DNA from: SABI01 sp963677695 | GTDB taxonomy: Bacteria > Spirochaetota > Spirochaetia > Sphaerochaetales > Sphaerochaetaceae | Direction of reading: 5' to 3' | DNA: 64,000 nt | NCBI GenBank assembly: GCA_963677695.2 | Contig: CAXXUJ010000001.1 | Location: forward strand, 620,001-684,000 | Shown here: one piece after another, positions 1 through 7,961 of the stretch | Position numbering within the stretch: position 1 is the first letter of the stretch | How the letters are laid out: each line of letters opens with the position of its first letter | Translations under genes and position numbers: made by a program | The notes under the pieces: generated by a model | The model's input: the letters and a program-made list of their open reading frames with translations, nothing else | Database searches by the model: none | What the model was told of the DNA's origin: nothing

Positions 1-263
1 AAAAAATCAGCAGTATTGAGCCCTATGAACACAAGACTCTCACCGCCTTCTTCAGAGCATAGAATTACTGCAGAGAAAGCCGGATTGCTTTGTTCTGCTA
101 CTATTGGGAGCTCAAGGAGGATGATACCAAGTTTATCTAAAATTGTACCTAAATCATTCGCAACCGGGGGATCAGCGGAGAAACCGAATTCGAATCGTTT
201 ATCTCTAGCTAGCTTCCTGATCGATTCCAGGTCCTGGGTACTAAGCTTGATTTTCCGATACAT
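1..263 (-). CDS. ImmA/IrrE-like metallopeptidase-family protein, N-terminal part (runs off the window)
   Basis: The minus-strand frame opens with ATG at 263 and stays open to the window edge, giving about 87 residues. It starts MYRKIKLSTQDLESI and continues with an LDKLGIILLELPI stretch and then FIGLNTADFF. This matches the N-terminal layout of COG2856/ImmA-IrrE proteins: a helical start, then 'LGI.I...P' and an 'I.LN' strand before the zinc motif. The HExxH site would lie beyond the edge, so the family call is provisional. It overlaps the upstream XRE gene by 23 bases, which implies translational coupling. XRE regulator plus ImmA/IrrE protease is a common regulatory pair in mobile or stress-response modules, where the protease inactivates the repressor. 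Whether this copy is complete cannot be seen. Confidence 0.55.
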   Translation of the reverse strand, partial: MYRKIKLSTQDLESIRKLARDKRFEFGFSADPPVANDLGTILDKLGIILLELPIVAEQSNPAFSAVILCSEEGGESLVFIGLNTADF

Positions 264-606
264 GCTCGAATTTTCTCCTCAACAGGATCTGCTGACGCAA
301 CACAAACATCATACCGAGCAGCGTATCAACCCCTTCCTTCTCAGCTTCACTCATGCTTTCGCTGCGAAGAGCGATAAAAGACTGAGGCTGTTCCTTCTCC
401 ACGAACATGTCTGTAATGTCGAACCCAAGAGCATCTGACAAAGCTTGAAGCTGTACTATGGAGGGGATGAAATCTTCCCTTTCAATCCGTCCGATCATGA
501 TTCTATGAAGCCCAGTGCGGTCACCAAGCTCTGCCTGGGTCATATTCATGCTTCTTCGCAGTTCTGATACTGCCTTAGACAGTTTAACTGCGGATAATAT
601 TTTCAT
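241..606 (-). CDS. XRE-family helix-turn-helix transcriptional regulator
   Basis: A protein of 121 residues. Residues about 9-65 form a Cro/C1-type helix-turn-helix: LRRSMNMTQAELGDRTGLH is the recognition core, followed by the usual 'I..IEREDFIPSIVQL..LSDALG' scaffold and a short C-terminal helix. It should bind DNA as a dimer and probably represses its own promoter. The ATG at 606 has a strong ribosome-binding site (AAGGAGG) 7-8 bases upstream. The gene overlaps the ImmA/IrrE-like gene downstream by 23 bases. The 90 bases upstream hold a promoter, two imperfect copies of TCATAATA(TA)CGCA and the palindrome ATAACATGTTAT. All are candidate operators. Its targets are unknown. Confidence 0.8.
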   Translation of the reverse strand: MKILSAVKLSKAVSELRRSMNMTQAELGDRTGLHRIMIGRIEREDFIPSIVQLQALSDALGFDITDMFVEKEQPQSFIALRSESMSEAEKEGVDTLLGMMFVLRQQILLRRKFEHVSENQA

Positions 607-627
607 CCGCTGGCCTCCTTTGATTAC

Positions 628-656
628 ATTATACTCTATGTTATGCTGAAATGTAA
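628..656 (-). promoter_or_regulatory. Sigma70-type promoter of the XRE regulator
   Basis: Read on the minus strand: TTACAT, 17-base spacer, TATAAT. Transcription would start about 15 bases before the AAGGAGG ribosome-binding site. Confidence 0.55.
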
Positions 657-665
657 TTTATATTT

Positions 666-708
666 TCATAATACGCAATACAATCATAATATACGCATAA
701 CATGTTAT
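666..708. promoter_or_regulatory. Operator-like repeats upstream of the XRE gene
   Basis: Two imperfect direct copies of TCATAATA(TA)CGCA lie at 666-677 and 684-697. The perfect 12-base palindrome ATAACATGTTAT follows at 697-708. The same 12-base core recurs at 60986-60997, in front of a DUF4143 ATPase gene. Binding by the neighbouring XRE protein is an inference. Confidence 0.35.
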
Positions 709-935
709 TCAATATTTCATTCTTGCCAGCACAAGAAATACGTAACAAACGGCAACTGATCACAATGAGAAAGGAATCCGGAGTGGAGATCTACATCCAC
801 TCAGTGCGGGAACATACATCCAGGCCGGGGAAACATGGACACAAACGGGTGTTAGAAGAGATAGGAATGGCCGGATTTCCCAAGGAGAACCCGGCCGAAT
901 ATTACATAGATCAGGAGAAGATATCAAAGCAGTGA
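702..935 (+). CDS. Small uncertain ORF, 77 residues
   Basis: An open frame of 77 codons lies in the gap between the XRE gene and the convergent aminotransferase gene, whose 3' end it overlaps by 12 bases. No family is recognised. The second half (EIYIHSVREHTSRPGKHGHK and onwards) is basic and could be a remnant of a larger gene. No good ribosome-binding site precedes the first ATG at 702, which sits inside the palindrome at 697-708. An internal ATG at 764 is also unsupported. It may simply be noncoding. Confidence 0.15.
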   Translation: MLFNISFLPAQEIRNKRQLITMRKESGVEIYIHSVREHTSRPGKHGHKRVLEEIGMAGFPKENPAEYYIDQEKISKQ

Positions 936-2246
936 ATCAGTGTACTTCAGCCCCACTTCAAGCTTCTCAAGCGCTTCATCGATTTCTTCCTTTGTAATAC
1001 ACAGGGGAGGAGAGATGAAGATGAAATCCCACTTACAGAAGGTGTAGAGTCCTTCAGCGTAGAGAATCTTCATCAGAGGACCGGCTACATTCTGAATCGC
1101 GTTGTTGTACCCTGCAAGGGGTTCCTTTGTCTCTCGGTTCTTTGTCAGTTCGACGCATGCCCATAGTCCCTGGCAGCGCACATCGCCGATCGAGGGGTGT
1201 CGTTCTTTGAGTTCAAGGAGTTTTTCCTCGAGGTAGAAACCAAGCTTCTCAGAGTTCTCAATCAGCTCCTCCTCCTTGTACACTTCAATATTGGCAATAC
1301 CGGTGGCACAGGCCAGGGCATGTCCGCCGTTGGTCAGGCCTCCCATGAAGGGGTGGTCCCAGAAGTAGTCCCAGATCTTCTTCGTCCAGATCATACAGCC
1401 GAGAGGGACATACCCGCTGGTGACGCCCTTGGCGGTCGTCATGATGTCGGGAACGACATCGAAGTGTTCCATACAGAACCACTTTCCGCTTCGCCCCCAG
1501 CCCGACATCGTTTCATCGGCTACGAGGAGGATACCGTGTTCGTCACAGATATCTCTGAGTCCCTGCACATAGCTCTTGGGAGGGATGATGATTCCATTCG
1601 TACCGACGATCGGTTCCATGAAGATAGCTGCGATTGTGTGGGGACCGTCGATCATGATCTGGGTCCTCAGCAGTTCAAGGGCCTTCTGTCCAGACTCTTC
1701 AGCTGTCTTTGAACCGAAGGGACAGTTATAGGGATAGGGACCGAAGTACTTCACCGCACCGGGCATACCGGGTTCAGCGGCCCAGCGACGGGGGTCGCCT
1801 GTCAGGCTGATGGCACCGGCTGTCGCCCCATGGTAGCCTCTCCACCGTGAATATATCTTGTGCCGTCCTGTGTAGGCACGGGCGGTCTTGATAGCGTTCT
1901 CGACTGCTTCGGCTCCCCCGTTGGTGTAGAACACGTAATCGAGGTCACCGGGAGTCACTTCGCTGATCATCTTGCTCAAACGCGCTTTCGCTTCGGTACC
2001 GAAGGAGGTACCGACGTAACAGCACTTGTCCATCTGCGCCTTCATCGCATCCTTCACGTGCTCGTTATTGTGCCCGATATTCACATTGAGAAGTCCTGCA
2101 CAGAAGTCGATATAGCGCTTCCCGTCTGTGTCCCACATGTAGACCCTGTCAGCCCTGTCCATCATAATGGGATGTACATTCTTCTGGCTGTTCCAGCTGT
2201 ATACTACATGATTTCTGTCCATTTCCAATAATTCTTCAGTATTCAT
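924..2246 (-). CDS. Class III (omega) aminotransferase, probably beta-alanine:pyruvate type
   Basis: A PLP-dependent fold-type I aminotransferase of 440 residues, close to the usual length. Visible features are the N-terminal 'WDTDGKRYIDFCAGL', the PLP-phosphate-binding 'TNGGAEAVENAIKTAR', the substrate strand 'RWRGYHGAT', the 'VADETMSGWGRSG' aspartate and the Schiff-base lysine in 'TTAKGVTSG'. The start at 2246 is preferred over 2273 because AGGAG lies 9 bases upstream of it and the longer version would overlap the previous gene. It is the last gene of the pyrimidine-catabolic operon. There it would convert beta-alanine (or 3-aminoisobutyrate) to malonic (or methylmalonic) semialdehyde, with pyruvate or 2-oxoglutarate as acceptor. 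The substrate is inferred from context; taurine or other omega-amino acids are possible. Confidence 0.85.
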   Translation of the reverse strand: MNTEELLEMDRNHVVYSWNSQKNVHPIMMDRADRVYMWDTDGKRYIDFCAGLLNVNIGHNNEHVKDAMKAQMDKCCYVGTSFGTEAKARLSKMISEVTPGDLDYVFYTNGGAEAVENAIKTARAYTGRHKIYSRWRGYHGATAGAISLTGDPRRWAAEPGMPGAVKYFGPYPYNCPFGSKTAEESGQKALELLRTQIMIDGPHTIAAIFMEPIVGTNGIIIPPKSYVQGLRDICDEHGILLVADETMSGWGRSGKWFCMEHFDVVPDIMTTAKGVTSGYVPLGCMIWTKKIWDYFWDHPFMGGLTNGGHALACATGIANIEVYKEEELIENSEKLGFYLEEKLLELKERHPSIGDVRCQGLWACVELTKNRETKEPLAGYNNAIQNVAGPLMKILYAEGLYTFCKWDFIFISPPLCITKEEIDEALEKLEVGLKYTDSLL

Positions 2247-2259
2247 TTCCTCTATCTCC

Positions 2260-3360
2260 TCATCTCGAAGCATCTTTCAGCATTAATTTCAAATCATCTA
2301 TGGTCGGTTTCGGGCTTGTGTTCTGAATATTCCCTGCGCGTATCGCAATTGACGAGAACTTCTCGATCTCCTCTTCACTCAGCTTCTCAGGGGTCAACAG
2401 GGAGAAGCAGAGATTGCGGAATGCACTCACGTTCGAAAGTGAAAGGGCACCGAGAATGGCGGTGATCTCCTTTCTCCTGGCGGAGAGGAGGAAGGAGAAA
2501 TAGGAAGGCATCAGCAGGCCGTTTGCTCTGCCGTGGTCGACATGTTTGAAATAGGTCAGAGAGTAACCCACGGCGTGGACCGCAGTGGTTCCGCTTTGTG
2601 AGATGACAATACCTGCAACCATCGCGGCGTAGAGCAGGTCATCTCTGTCTTCCAGGCTCAACTCTTCCCCGTCCCTCAGTTTCTTCAGGGCAGGAGAGAG
2701 GATTCTCATGCTCTCAAGGGCGAGCATCCGTCCCAACGAAGTTGACCGTACTGCGAGATAGCCTTCAACTGCGTGGCTGAGGGCATCGATTGCCGTGTTG
2801 ACGGTTGTTTCGAAGGGGAGGTGTTCCATGTACTTCCCGTCGAGATACGCGATCTTAGGAAAGATGCTGTCACTGACAACAAACGCTTTTGTCTCGTTTC
2901 TCACATCGGTAATGATCGAGTACTGAGTAACCTCGCTCCCTGTTCCCGCTGTAGTGGGAACAGCGATCAGGGGAAGAACGTTCTCAAATTCACGAAGGGT
3001 GAAGAGTTCTGTTTCGCTCAGTTCATTCTCTGCCAGGATGGCTACTGCCTTTGCTGCATCGATGACCGATCCTCCTCCTATGGCGATAATGAAATCACAT
3101 CCGCATTTTTTCACTATCGCAGCTATCTCGACAACCTGCTCTACCGTCGGGTTCGGATCCACTCCCCTGTAGATCTTATAGGAAGCTCCTGCAGATTCGA
3201 GAGCGAAGACGACATCGGCAATCGCACCGTTTTTATCGGCGGAGCGGTAGCCGCAGAGGATGAGAGCCTTCGTTCCGAAAGAGCTCAGGGTATCACCGGC
3301 CTGCTTCACGCAGTCCCTGCCCGATACAACGCGCACGGGCATAAAGTATTGTTCACTCAT
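2260..3360 (-). CDS. Iron-containing (group III) alcohol dehydrogenase, possible malonic semialdehyde reductase
   Basis: A protein of 366 residues with an intact Fe-ADH signature. It has the NAD(P)-binding GGGSVIDAAK at about residues 96-105, PTTAGTGSEVT at about 136-146, and metal ligands in 'AIDALSHAVEG' (Asp and His), 'AVHAVGYSL' (His) and 'DHGRANGLLMP' (His). It lies 13 bases upstream of the aminotransferase start and 17 bases after dihydropyrimidinase. Its position suggests reduction of malonic semialdehyde to 3-hydroxypropionate, which would recycle NADH in a fermenting cell. That substrate is inferred; the family also handles lactaldehyde, 4-hydroxybutyrate and simple alcohols. It is a useful intact reference for the two degenerate relatives at 30561-32512. 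Confidence 0.85.
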   Translation of the reverse strand: MSEQYFMPVRVVSGRDCVKQAGDTLSSFGTKALILCGYRSADKNGAIADVVFALESAGASYKIYRGVDPNPTVEQVVEIAAIVKKCGCDFIIAIGGGSVIDAAKAVAILAENELSETELFTLREFENVLPLIAVPTTAGTGSEVTQYSIITDVRNETKAFVVSDSIFPKIAYLDGKYMEHLPFETTVNTAIDALSHAVEGYLAVRSTSLGRMLALESMRILSPALKKLRDGEELSLEDRDDLLYAAMVAGIVISQSGTTAVHAVGYSLTYFKHVDHGRANGLLMPSYFSFLLSARRKEITAILGALSLSNVSAFRNLCFSLLTPEKLSEEEIEKFSSIAIRAGNIQNTSPKPTIDDLKLMLKDASR

Positions 3361-3377
3361 GTGTAGTTATTCCTGTA

Positions 3378-4784
3378 TTATAAAATCTCGCTGTGGGTGT
3401 TTCTGAATACAAACTCTCCGAAACCCGCTTCACCGAGCCACTCATCCCCGTCGACAAGAAGTTTTCCTCTCACGAGAACCTTCTCAGGCCATCCTGTCAC
3501 TGTCATCCCTTCATAGAGGTTGTAATCAACATTCATGTGATGGGTCTCTGCTGACACGGTGTGTTCCTTGCTCGGATCGAAAATGACGATATCGGCATCG
3601 GACCCGACAGCGATCGTCCCTTTCTTCGGGTACATCCCGAATATCTTGGCTGGGTTGGTCGAAACGAGTTCGACGAACTTGTTCGCAGTGATCTTCCCGC
3701 TGTTCACAGCCCCGTCCCACGTCATGGGATAGCGGTCTTCAATACCGGGAACGCCATTTGGAACCTTGTCCCAGGAAGCCTTTCCCAGCTCCTTGCCGGG
3801 CACTCTCCCCTCTTTGGTACCATCGAACCAGAACGGACAGTGGTCGGTGGCAATGGTCTGAAGGGTATTGTCGGCAAGTCCTTCCCAGATCTTTTTCTTA
3901 TCCTCTTCCTTCTTGGGAGGAGGGGAACAGATGTATTTGGCACCCTCGAAACCTTCCTGATCGAGAGCGTCATCGGTGACGTACAGGTACTGAACACAGG
4001 TCTCGCCCATGACAGGAAGTCCCTTCCGTCTCCCCTTCCGTACCGCTTCAACGCCATTTCCGCTCGCGATATGGACGATATAGAGGGGAGCACCGGTGAT
4101 CTCGACAAAGGAGACGGCCCGGTTGATTGCTTCAGCCTCAATCGCTTCTGAGTGGGCGACAGAGTGGTACTTGTTATCGGTCTTGCCTGCAGCAAGCAGC
4201 TCCTTCGTCTTCAGGGCAATCGCATCCCCGTTCTCCGCATGGACCATGGTAAGCATACCGCTTTCAGCTGCCTTGCTCATCGTCGACATGAAGGCGGTAT
4301 CATCGACCTGAAAGACTCCCTTGTAGGCCAGAAAAACCTTCAGGGAAGTGACACCCTCATCCTTGAGAGTGGGAATCTCGGCAATCGTCTCTTCGGTGGG
4401 GTCGGTAACCGCGATATGGAAACTGTAGTCGATCGCTGCCTTGTCCGCCGCCTTCTTCTTCCATGTCTGGACTCCTGCTTTCAGGGACTCACCCTTTGAC
4501 TGCAGAGCGAAGTCGATATGGCAGGTGGTCCCTCCGAAGGCTGCCGCCCTGTGCCCGGTAAAGAAGTCATCTGAACTCACCGTACCGCCGAAGGGCATCT
4601 CGAGGTGGGTATGGGCATCGATTCCGCCGGGCATGAGAAACTTCCCTTCTGCATCGATCACGGTACAGCCCTCTTCGCTGAAATCCTTCCCAAGAGCCTT
4701 GATCACTCCGTCTTCGATCAGCACATCCTGAAATATGCTGTCACCGGCTGTTATCACCTTACCGTTCTTGATTATCGTCTTCAT
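3378..4784 (-). CDS. hydA: Dihydropyrimidinase / D-hydantoinase
   Basis: A cyclic amidohydrolase of 468 residues, normal length for the family. The binuclear zinc site is complete: 'GGIDAHTHLEMP' (HxH) at about residue 55, the carboxylated lysine in 'FLAYKG' at about 150, histidines in 'MVHAENGD' and 'YIVHIASG', and the aspartate in 'ATDHCPF'. It hydrolyses dihydrouracil or dihydrothymine (or hydantoins) to N-carbamoyl-beta-amino acids, the second step of reductive pyrimidine breakdown. The stop of the preceding PreA gene abuts this start (one base between), so the two are translationally coupled. Allantoinase and phenylhydantoinase are alternatives, but the PreA neighbour favours dihydropyrimidinase. 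Confidence 0.92.
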   Translation of the reverse strand: MKTIIKNGKVITAGDSIFQDVLIEDGVIKALGKDFSEEGCTVIDAEGKFLMPGGIDAHTHLEMPFGGTVSSDDFFTGHRAAAFGGTTCHIDFALQSKGESLKAGVQTWKKKAADKAAIDYSFHIAVTDPTEETIAEIPTLKDEGVTSLKVFLAYKGVFQVDDTAFMSTMSKAAESGMLTMVHAENGDAIALKTKELLAAGKTDNKYHSVAHSEAIEAEAINRAVSFVEITGAPLYIVHIASGNGVEAVRKGRRKGLPVMGETCVQYLYVTDDALDQEGFEGAKYICSPPPKKEEDKKKIWEGLADNTLQTIATDHCPFWFDGTKEGRVPGKELGKASWDKVPNGVPGIEDRYPMTWDGAVNSGKITANKFVELVSTNPAKIFGMYPKKGTIAVGSDADIVIFDPSKEHTVSAETHHMNVDYNLYEGMTVTGWPEKVLVRGKLLVDGDEWLGEAGFGEFVFRNTHSEIL

Positions 4785-4785
4785 G

Positions 4786-5976
4786 CTATGCCTCCATTCT
4801 CTCTAATTTCAGTGCATCTACCGGACAGACGTGCGTACACAGAGAACATCCGTCGCAGTGCGCTTTATCCACCTCAGCCTTCTTCTCTACAAGGGAAACC
4901 GCACCGTAGCCGCCGTCTTCACAGGCGGTCACGCACCTGCCGCAGCCGATACAGATTTCTTTCGCCACCACAGCAACCAAGGGTGCGTTTTTCACCAGGG
5001 ACTCATGAGTTGTAAGGTGAGGAAGAGTCTTTCCGATCACCTCTCTCACAGAAGTCAGCTGCTTTCTCTTTAGAAAGTCCTCAGTCCCTTTGATCATATC
5101 CTGAACGATACCGAAACCTCTGAGCATCACCTCGGTACACACCTGAACGCTCGTTGCTCCGACAGCCATGTACTCAAGGGCATCAGACCAGTTCGAGATT
5201 CCTCCGATTCCCATGACCGGGATACTCTGGCTCCGTGCTATCTGGGAGACGGCACGAAGACCGATAGGTTTCACGGCCTTGCCGCTGAGGCCTCCGTAGG
5301 TGGACATACCGTTCACGCTGGGAAGGGGTTCAAAGGTTTCAAGGTCGACACCCGAGAGGGACTCGACTGTATTGATTGCTGCGAAGCCGTCTGCACCCCC
5401 TCTCGCTCCAGCATCAGCTGCCTGTTCGATCGAGGTTACATTGGGAGTGAGCTTCACGATCACGGGAACGGAGACCGCCCCTTTCACCCACTTTGTAATT
5501 CTCTCTATGATCTCGGGGTTCTGGCCGACAGCAGCCCCCACTCCCATCTCGGGCATCCCATGGGGACAGGAGAAGTTGAGTTCGATTCCATCCGCACCGG
5601 CAGCTTCCACATCCTTTGCAAGCTGAACCCACGATTCCTCCCCGCTGTCACCCATGATGCTCACGATCACGGCCTTGGCAGGGTATTTCTTCTTCAGGTA
5701 ACCGACACCTTCGATCCAGTAGGAAAGGTCCTTCTTGCTCACCAGTTCGAAGTTCTCGAAGCCGATGATGTTCTTCCCATCCTTCACGACATTGAAACGG
5801 GGACGCGCATCCTCGATATGCATGAAATCGGGCTTGATAGTCTTGGTCACTACTCCTGCCCAGCCTGCGACGAACGCCTTCTCGATCATATCGATCGTTG
5901 CAGAAGGGGATGCCGATGCTATGATGAATGGATTCTCAAGGGGAATCCCGCAGATATCTGTCTCTAATATACTCAT
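4786..5976 (-). CDS. preA: Dihydropyrimidine dehydrogenase catalytic subunit (PreA type)
   Basis: A protein of 396 residues. Residues 1 to about 305 form a dihydroorotate-dehydrogenase-like FMN barrel containing 'NPFIIASASPS', 'IELNFSCPHGMP' with the catalytic cysteine, 'VPVIVKLTPNVT' and 'PVMGIGGI'. Residues about 340-390 hold two [4Fe-4S] ferredoxin motifs, 'CIGCGRCVTAC' and 'CDGCSLCTHVCP'. It reduces uracil or thymine to the dihydro compound. In Escherichia coli, PreA works with the NADH-oxidising flavoprotein PreT. No preT-like gene occurs in this window, so electrons may come from a PreT encoded elsewhere or from ferredoxin. Operon partners on both sides support the role. Confidence 0.92.
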   Translation of the reverse strand: MSILETDICGIPLENPFIIASASPSATIDMIEKAFVAGWAGVVTKTIKPDFMHIEDARPRFNVVKDGKNIIGFENFELVSKKDLSYWIEGVGYLKKKYPAKAVIVSIMGDSGEESWVQLAKDVEAAGADGIELNFSCPHGMPEMGVGAAVGQNPEIIERITKWVKGAVSVPVIVKLTPNVTSIEQAADAGARGGADGFAAINTVESLSGVDLETFEPLPSVNGMSTYGGLSGKAVKPIGLRAVSQIARSQSIPVMGIGGISNWSDALEYMAVGATSVQVCTEVMLRGFGIVQDMIKGTEDFLKRKQLTSVREVIGKTLPHLTTHESLVKNAPLVAVVAKEICIGCGRCVTACEDGGYGAVSLVEKKAEVDKAHCDGCSLCTHVCPVDALKLERMEA

Positions 5977-6033
5977 ATTCTTCCTCTTTCTTCTTCCACC
6001 TGAGAGTTCAGTGAAAGCAATTGAAAGACCATC

Positions 6034-6061
6034 GATCGCCCCTCGTTCTATGAGGGGGATC
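6034..6061 (-). terminator. Hairpin between the amidohydrolase gene and preA
   Basis: GATCGCCCCTC and GAGGGGGATC pair with a 7-base loop and one bulged base in the 116-base gap between the two genes. There is no long T tract on the minus-strand 3' side (GATGGTCTTTC). It may be a partial terminator or an mRNA-processing hairpin that lowers expression of the downstream genes, rather than a full stop. Confidence 0.4.
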
Positions 6062-6092
6062 AGAATGGGTGTGTTCTTTCTGTATGGAGCGA

Positions 6093-7355
6093 TTATTCCT
6101 TGTCAGCCTTGAGAACCGCATTGAGCAGGACAGTCGCACCTTCGGTGCACTGCTCGGCAGTGGAGAACTCGGGTTCACAGTGGGAAAGGCCATCCTTAGA
6201 CTGAACGAAGATCATCGTTGTCGGCATCATGTATGCGGCGAACTGAGCATCATGTCCCGCACCTGAGTGAAGAACCATATGGGAGGAACCGACCTCCTCA
6301 GCAGCTTCCTTCACGAAGGTGAAGAGCTGCTTGTCCCAGTAGACGGTATCCCTGTTCCACATCTTCTCAACTTCGCAGCGGCAGCCTGCCCACTCTTTCT
6401 CAGCACACCCTTTCACGATGGCGAGGACCTGATCGAGGACCTCCGGTTTCTCATGCCGTACATCGATACAGAAATCAACATAGTCGGGGACACAGGTGTG
6501 AACATTGGGATGGCAGACGATCTCACCTGTGGTGTAGACCAGCTCGGGGTAACCAAGAGCGTCAATGGCCTCATGGAGGTGACAGATTGTCTGAGAAGCG
6601 GCAAAGAGTGCATCCTGTCTCTTCGGCATGGGAAAGGTTCCTGCATGGACTGTCTGTCCGTAGAAGCGGAGTCGGTAGTTGAACATACCGAGCACACAGT
6701 CGACCACTCCGATATTCTTGCCTGCATCCTCAAGGATCGGCCCCTGTTCGATATGGATCTCGAACATATTCTTATAGGTATCGGGATGGAGACGGTATTT
6801 CTTATCCCCCTTGAACCCAGACCTCTCCAGTGCCGCTCCGAAGGTATCGGTCTTATCGAGGACGCTCACTGACTTGAGCATGTTCTCCAGCGCAAACTTT
6901 CCCTTGATCGCTTCGGGAAGGAAGTCATAACAGACAACACCGGAAACCATCATTGCCGGAGGATAGAGAGAACCCTCTTCATTCGTCCATATCATGGCGG
7001 TAAGGGGATGCGTGTGGGGAATCTTCTCTTCGGCTACCACCTCAAGAACTTCCATGGCTGAAAGGACACCGAGAATACCGTCATAGTTTCCACCGTTCTT
7101 CACAGAGTCGGTATGAGAACCCATAGCGATTCTCTTTGCATCGGGGTCGGTTCCGTGTAATGTAGCATAGACATTGGCGACATCGTCGAATTCAATGACT
7201 GCGCCGATCGCTTCCATCCGTTTAATGAATTCGTTTCTGGCTTCGATATCTTCGGGTGACAGTGTATATCGGGTGATACCGCCATGACCGGCGTCTCCGA
7301 AGGTACTGAACGTCTTAATCTTGTCACTCATCCTGTCTAAACTACATGTATACAT
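6093..7355 (-). CDS. M20-family N-carbamoyl-beta-alanine / allantoate amidohydrolase
   Basis: A Zn-dependent amidohydrolase of 420 residues (allantoate amidohydrolase/beta-ureidopropionase branch). The metal-site motifs are 'MGSHTDSVKNGGNYDG' at about residues 78-93, 'NEEGS' at about 129, 'HIEQGPILE' at about 203 and the late 'SGAGHDAQ' histidine. The start at 7355 has AGGAAG about 9 bases upstream, and the next in-frame ATG has no proper site. It is the first gene of the pyrimidine operon. It would convert N-carbamoyl-beta-alanine from dihydropyrimidinase to beta-alanine, ammonia and carbon dioxide. Hydantoin-derived N-carbamoyl-L-amino acids or allantoate are other members' substrates, but PreA and the aminotransferase favour beta-ureidopropionase. 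Confidence 0.88.
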   Translation of the reverse strand: MYTCSLDRMSDKIKTFSTFGDAGHGGITRYTLSPEDIEARNEFIKRMEAIGAVIEFDDVANVYATLHGTDPDAKRIAMGSHTDSVKNGGNYDGILGVLSAMEVLEVVAEEKIPHTHPLTAMIWTNEEGSLYPPAMMVSGVVCYDFLPEAIKGKFALENMLKSVSVLDKTDTFGAALERSGFKGDKKYRLHPDTYKNMFEIHIEQGPILEDAGKNIGVVDCVLGMFNYRLRFYGQTVHAGTFPMPKRQDALFAASQTICHLHEAIDALGYPELVYTTGEIVCHPNVHTCVPDYVDFCIDVRHEKPEVLDQVLAIVKGCAEKEWAGCRCEVEKMWNRDTVYWDKQLFTFVKEAAEEVGSSHMVLHSGAGHDAQFAAYMMPTTMIFVQSKDGLSHCEPEFSTAEQCTEGATVLLNAVLKADKE

Positions 7356-7473
7356 ACTTCTCCACTTCCTTTAGGTCCGAGCCCCCTTAGAGAGGGTGAA
7401 ACTCACCCGACAAGGCTCTTTTGATATTCGGCATACCTGAAAGTGTCAGGTGTGCACTCAAAGGTTTAGAAGC
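7356..7473 (-). promoter_or_regulatory. Structured 5' leader of the pyrimidine-catabolic operon (possible riboswitch)
   Basis: On the minus strand the leader can form hairpin ACCTGA-CACTT-TCAGGT, extended by GCA/TGC. It can also form an arm GAGCC...GGCTC enclosing a perfect GGGTGA-GTT-TCACCC hairpin. A CCTTT stretch upstream can pair with AAAGG, which is part of the ribosome-binding site. Together these make a three-way junction that would hide the start site. No known riboswitch class was recognised. This is a fold drawn by eye. Confidence 0.35.
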
Positions 7474-7961
7474 ATAAATAATGCCAATGCACTAAAACAT
7501 GGAGAAAAAGAGGTATTTAGAGGAAATCAACGCAATCTGAGGTGATTTCATCCCTATAATATGGATACTTTATCTCCTGAACATCCTCTCATACCTGACC
7601 TTCTTCCCTTTTCGAGCCCCTTGCCGCTCACCCCATTCCTACATTTTTGTATTTTACGTTTATGCAATATACAATATTGTAGGATTTAATATTTATCATT
7701 CAGTATTGTTGCTTTTTATAATTACCTATTCATTTTTGTATTAACTGAAAATTATCACATCACCCCGCCATTTCCCTTAATTCCTTAACCTGTGGGGACC
7801 TCTGACTCCCCAATCCTCTCTGAATACCCTCTCAGGATGGTTGGAATTGAGGAAGAACAGACGGTTTCTTTAAAAAATCGAGAGATCATATATTTCTGGC
7901 ACATTAATTGCTCATGTTTTGACATCAACAAACAAATTCAGAAGGTGTGCAGGAATATCAC
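7474..7961. promoter_or_regulatory. Divergent control region between the pyrimidine operon and the ABC transporter
   Basis: About 490 bases without a convincing gene. It contains the 12-base palindrome TACAATATTGTA at 7670-7681, two direct copies of CATTTTTGTATT at 7642-7653 and 7731-7742, and a hairpin TGGGGA...TCCCCA at 7793-7812 that could lie in the transporter leader. TATATT at 7889-7894 is a possible plus-strand -10 box and TATTAT (complement of 7556-7561) a minus-strand one; both lack good -35 boxes. The placement suggests co-regulation of import and degradation, but no regulator gene is adjacent. Confidence 0.45.
7670..7681. promoter_or_regulatory. Palindrome TACAATATTGTA (operator candidate)
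   Basis: A perfect 12-base inverted repeat in the middle of the divergent intergenic region. It is flanked by two copies of CATTTTTGTATT. The size and symmetry suit a dimeric repressor or activator. Confidence 0.4.

Noticed and set aside
16..438. A 140-codon plus-strand frame at the left edge
   Set aside because: It is antisense to the XRE and ImmA/IrrE-like genes, which have recognisable families and ribosome-binding sites; its own sequence is serine-rich and family-less.
2773..3366. A 197-codon plus-strand frame opposite the Fe-ADH gene
   Set aside because: The minus frame has a full Fe-ADH signature; the plus frame has no family, no ribosome-binding site and shadow-type composition.
7380..7473. 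Leader resembling a TPP or NMT1-motif (xanthine) riboswitch
   Set aside because: The conserved TPP bulges (CUGAGA, and the ACCUGAUCUGG block) are not present in the right order, and the small NMT1-motif core could not be drawn. It is left as an unnamed structured leader.
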